From NCBI GenBank assembly GCA_002382445.1, contig DGAQ01000033.1, positions 13,499 through 19,472 of the forward strand: 5,974 nt of DNA, read 5' to 3'. Shown one piece after another: positions 5,542-5,974 of the stretch. A program made the position numbers and the translations under genes. Every line of letters starts with the position of its first letter. Within the stretch, counting starts at the first letter, position 1. Under the pieces are notes generated by a model. That model saw only the letters and a list, made by a program, of their open reading frames with translations. It searched no databases and was not told where the DNA came from. Source of the stretch: Porticoccaceae bacterium UBA4026 (lineage in GTDB: Bacteria; Pseudomonadota; Gammaproteobacteria; Pseudomonadales; Porticoccaceae).

Positions 5542-5709
5542 TTAAATGGCATAAATAAAAGTACAGTTTTAGCGACTATATTCACTACTTTTTAAAATAA
5601 AGTAGGATATTCCAACAGCTCTTCGATCTTTCAATTGAATTGTCGATTACGCTGCTTTTGCGTTATTTGAAAAATAACTTAATACAAAAAATCCCCTGGG
5701 AATGTGTGC
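5542..5709 (+). other. flgM-flgN gap with two AT-rich hairpins
   Basis: 168 bp, AT-rich, without a gene. It contains two perfect 7-bp inverted repeats: CTACTTT / AAAGTAG (5585-5591 and 5599-5605, 7-base loop) and GTTATTT / AAATAAC (5662-5668 and 5672-5678, 3-base loop). Neither has a GC-rich stem or a following T-run, so neither is a canonical terminator. A GTCGATTA resembling a sigma-28 -10 element occurs at 5642 but has only a poor -35 element at the right distance. flgN could be read from the flgM promoter or from an unrecognised one. Confidence 0.5.
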
Positions 5710-5974
5710 ATGCAAAAACTTGATATCACAAAGTCGCAGCAAGAAATTTCTGAGCTTCACAGATTATTGGAGAAAGAATTTGATGCCCTCAAAGATCAGA
5801 AAATTGACCTGTTTGAGAAGTACCAAACCGAAAAAAACGAAATCCTAACATCGATCTCGGAATCTGGTTTACTAGAGGAGCTCCAATCTCTTTCTAATCA
5901 AAGTGAAGACTATGACGCACACACTAGAAACTTAGATATACTGCACAAAAACATTTCTGAATGCAGCAAACTTC
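5710..5974 (+). CDS. flgN: Flagellar export chaperone FlgN, N-terminal part (cut by window edge)
   Basis: 88 complete codons are visible and the frame is still open at the right edge; full FlgN is usually about 140-160 residues. FlgN is a cytoplasmic helical chaperone that protects the hook-filament junction proteins FlgK and FlgL and delivers them to the export gate. The visible part is a highly charged helical protein: 'ISELHRLLEKEFDALKDQ' (13-30) and 'FEKYQTEKNEIL' (36-47) match the loose family pattern 'L..lL..E..aL......L......K...l'. It ends at 'HKNISECSKL', just where the family's 'C..lN..NG' motif would follow. The ATG at 5710 is used with GGGAA about 7 bases upstream; a GTG at 5704 is in frame as an alternative. 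Its place after flgM strongly supports the name, since the sequence family diverges a great deal. Confidence 0.85.
   Translation, partial: MQKLDITKSQQEISELHRLLEKEFDALKDQKIDLFEKYQTEKNEILTSISESGLLEELQSLSNQSEDYDAHTRNLDILHKNISECSKL

Noticed and set aside
5585..5605. Intrinsic terminator after flgM
   Set aside because: The stem is a perfect 7 bp but has only two G-C pairs, and it is not followed by a run of T.
5623..5649. Second sigma-28 promoter before flgN (GTCGATTA as -10)
   Set aside because: The -10 element matches 6 of 8, but the sequence 11 bases upstream (TCGATCTT) matches only 4 of 8 of the -35 element and lacks its TAAAG core.

Overview
This window is a flagellar gene cluster from a bacterium with a Gram-negative type flagellum, most likely a gammaproteobacterium. 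FlgA implies a P ring, and the anti-sigma factor FlgM comes with a FliA-type (sigma-28) promoter. A good sigma-54 promoter heads the rod/hook operon, as in polarly flagellated groups such as Vibrio and Pseudomonas. Base composition is moderate (mid-40s % GC by eye). There are no mobile elements, CRISPR arrays or RNA genes that I can support. The species cannot be named from the sequence alone.

Left part (1-3627, minus strand): an operon read right to left as flgB, flgC, flgD, flgE, flgF and the first 27 codons of flgG, which runs off the left edge. FlgB, FlgC, FlgF and FlgG build the rod, FlgD caps the growing hook and FlgE is the hook subunit. Gaps are 2-57 bp and none contains a convincing terminator, so the genes are probably co-transcribed.

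Divergent control region (3628-4037): about 410 bp without a gene. It holds a sigma-54 promoter facing flgB, an AT-rich tract just upstream of it, and a cluster of short palindromes 130-165 bp upstream of the promoter, where an enhancer-binding activator would be expected to sit.

Right part (4038-5974, plus strand): flgA (periplasmic P-ring chaperone), flgM (anti-sigma-28) and the start of flgN (export chaperone for FlgK/FlgL), which runs off the right edge. A sigma-28 promoter lies between flgA and flgM, immediately followed by a perfect 8-bp stem-loop at the predicted 5' end of the flgM mRNA.

The layout (flgAMN divergent from flgBCDEFG) is that of enteric bacteria, but the promoter in front of flgB is of the sigma-54 class. 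The least ordinary points are a longer-than-usual FlgA that appears to carry three SAF-like units, a FlgE whose exposed middle domain looks like a module shared with large bacterial surface proteins, the palindrome cluster, and the flgM leader hairpin. I see no wholly new system here; the window is mainly a standard flagellar locus with these local departures.
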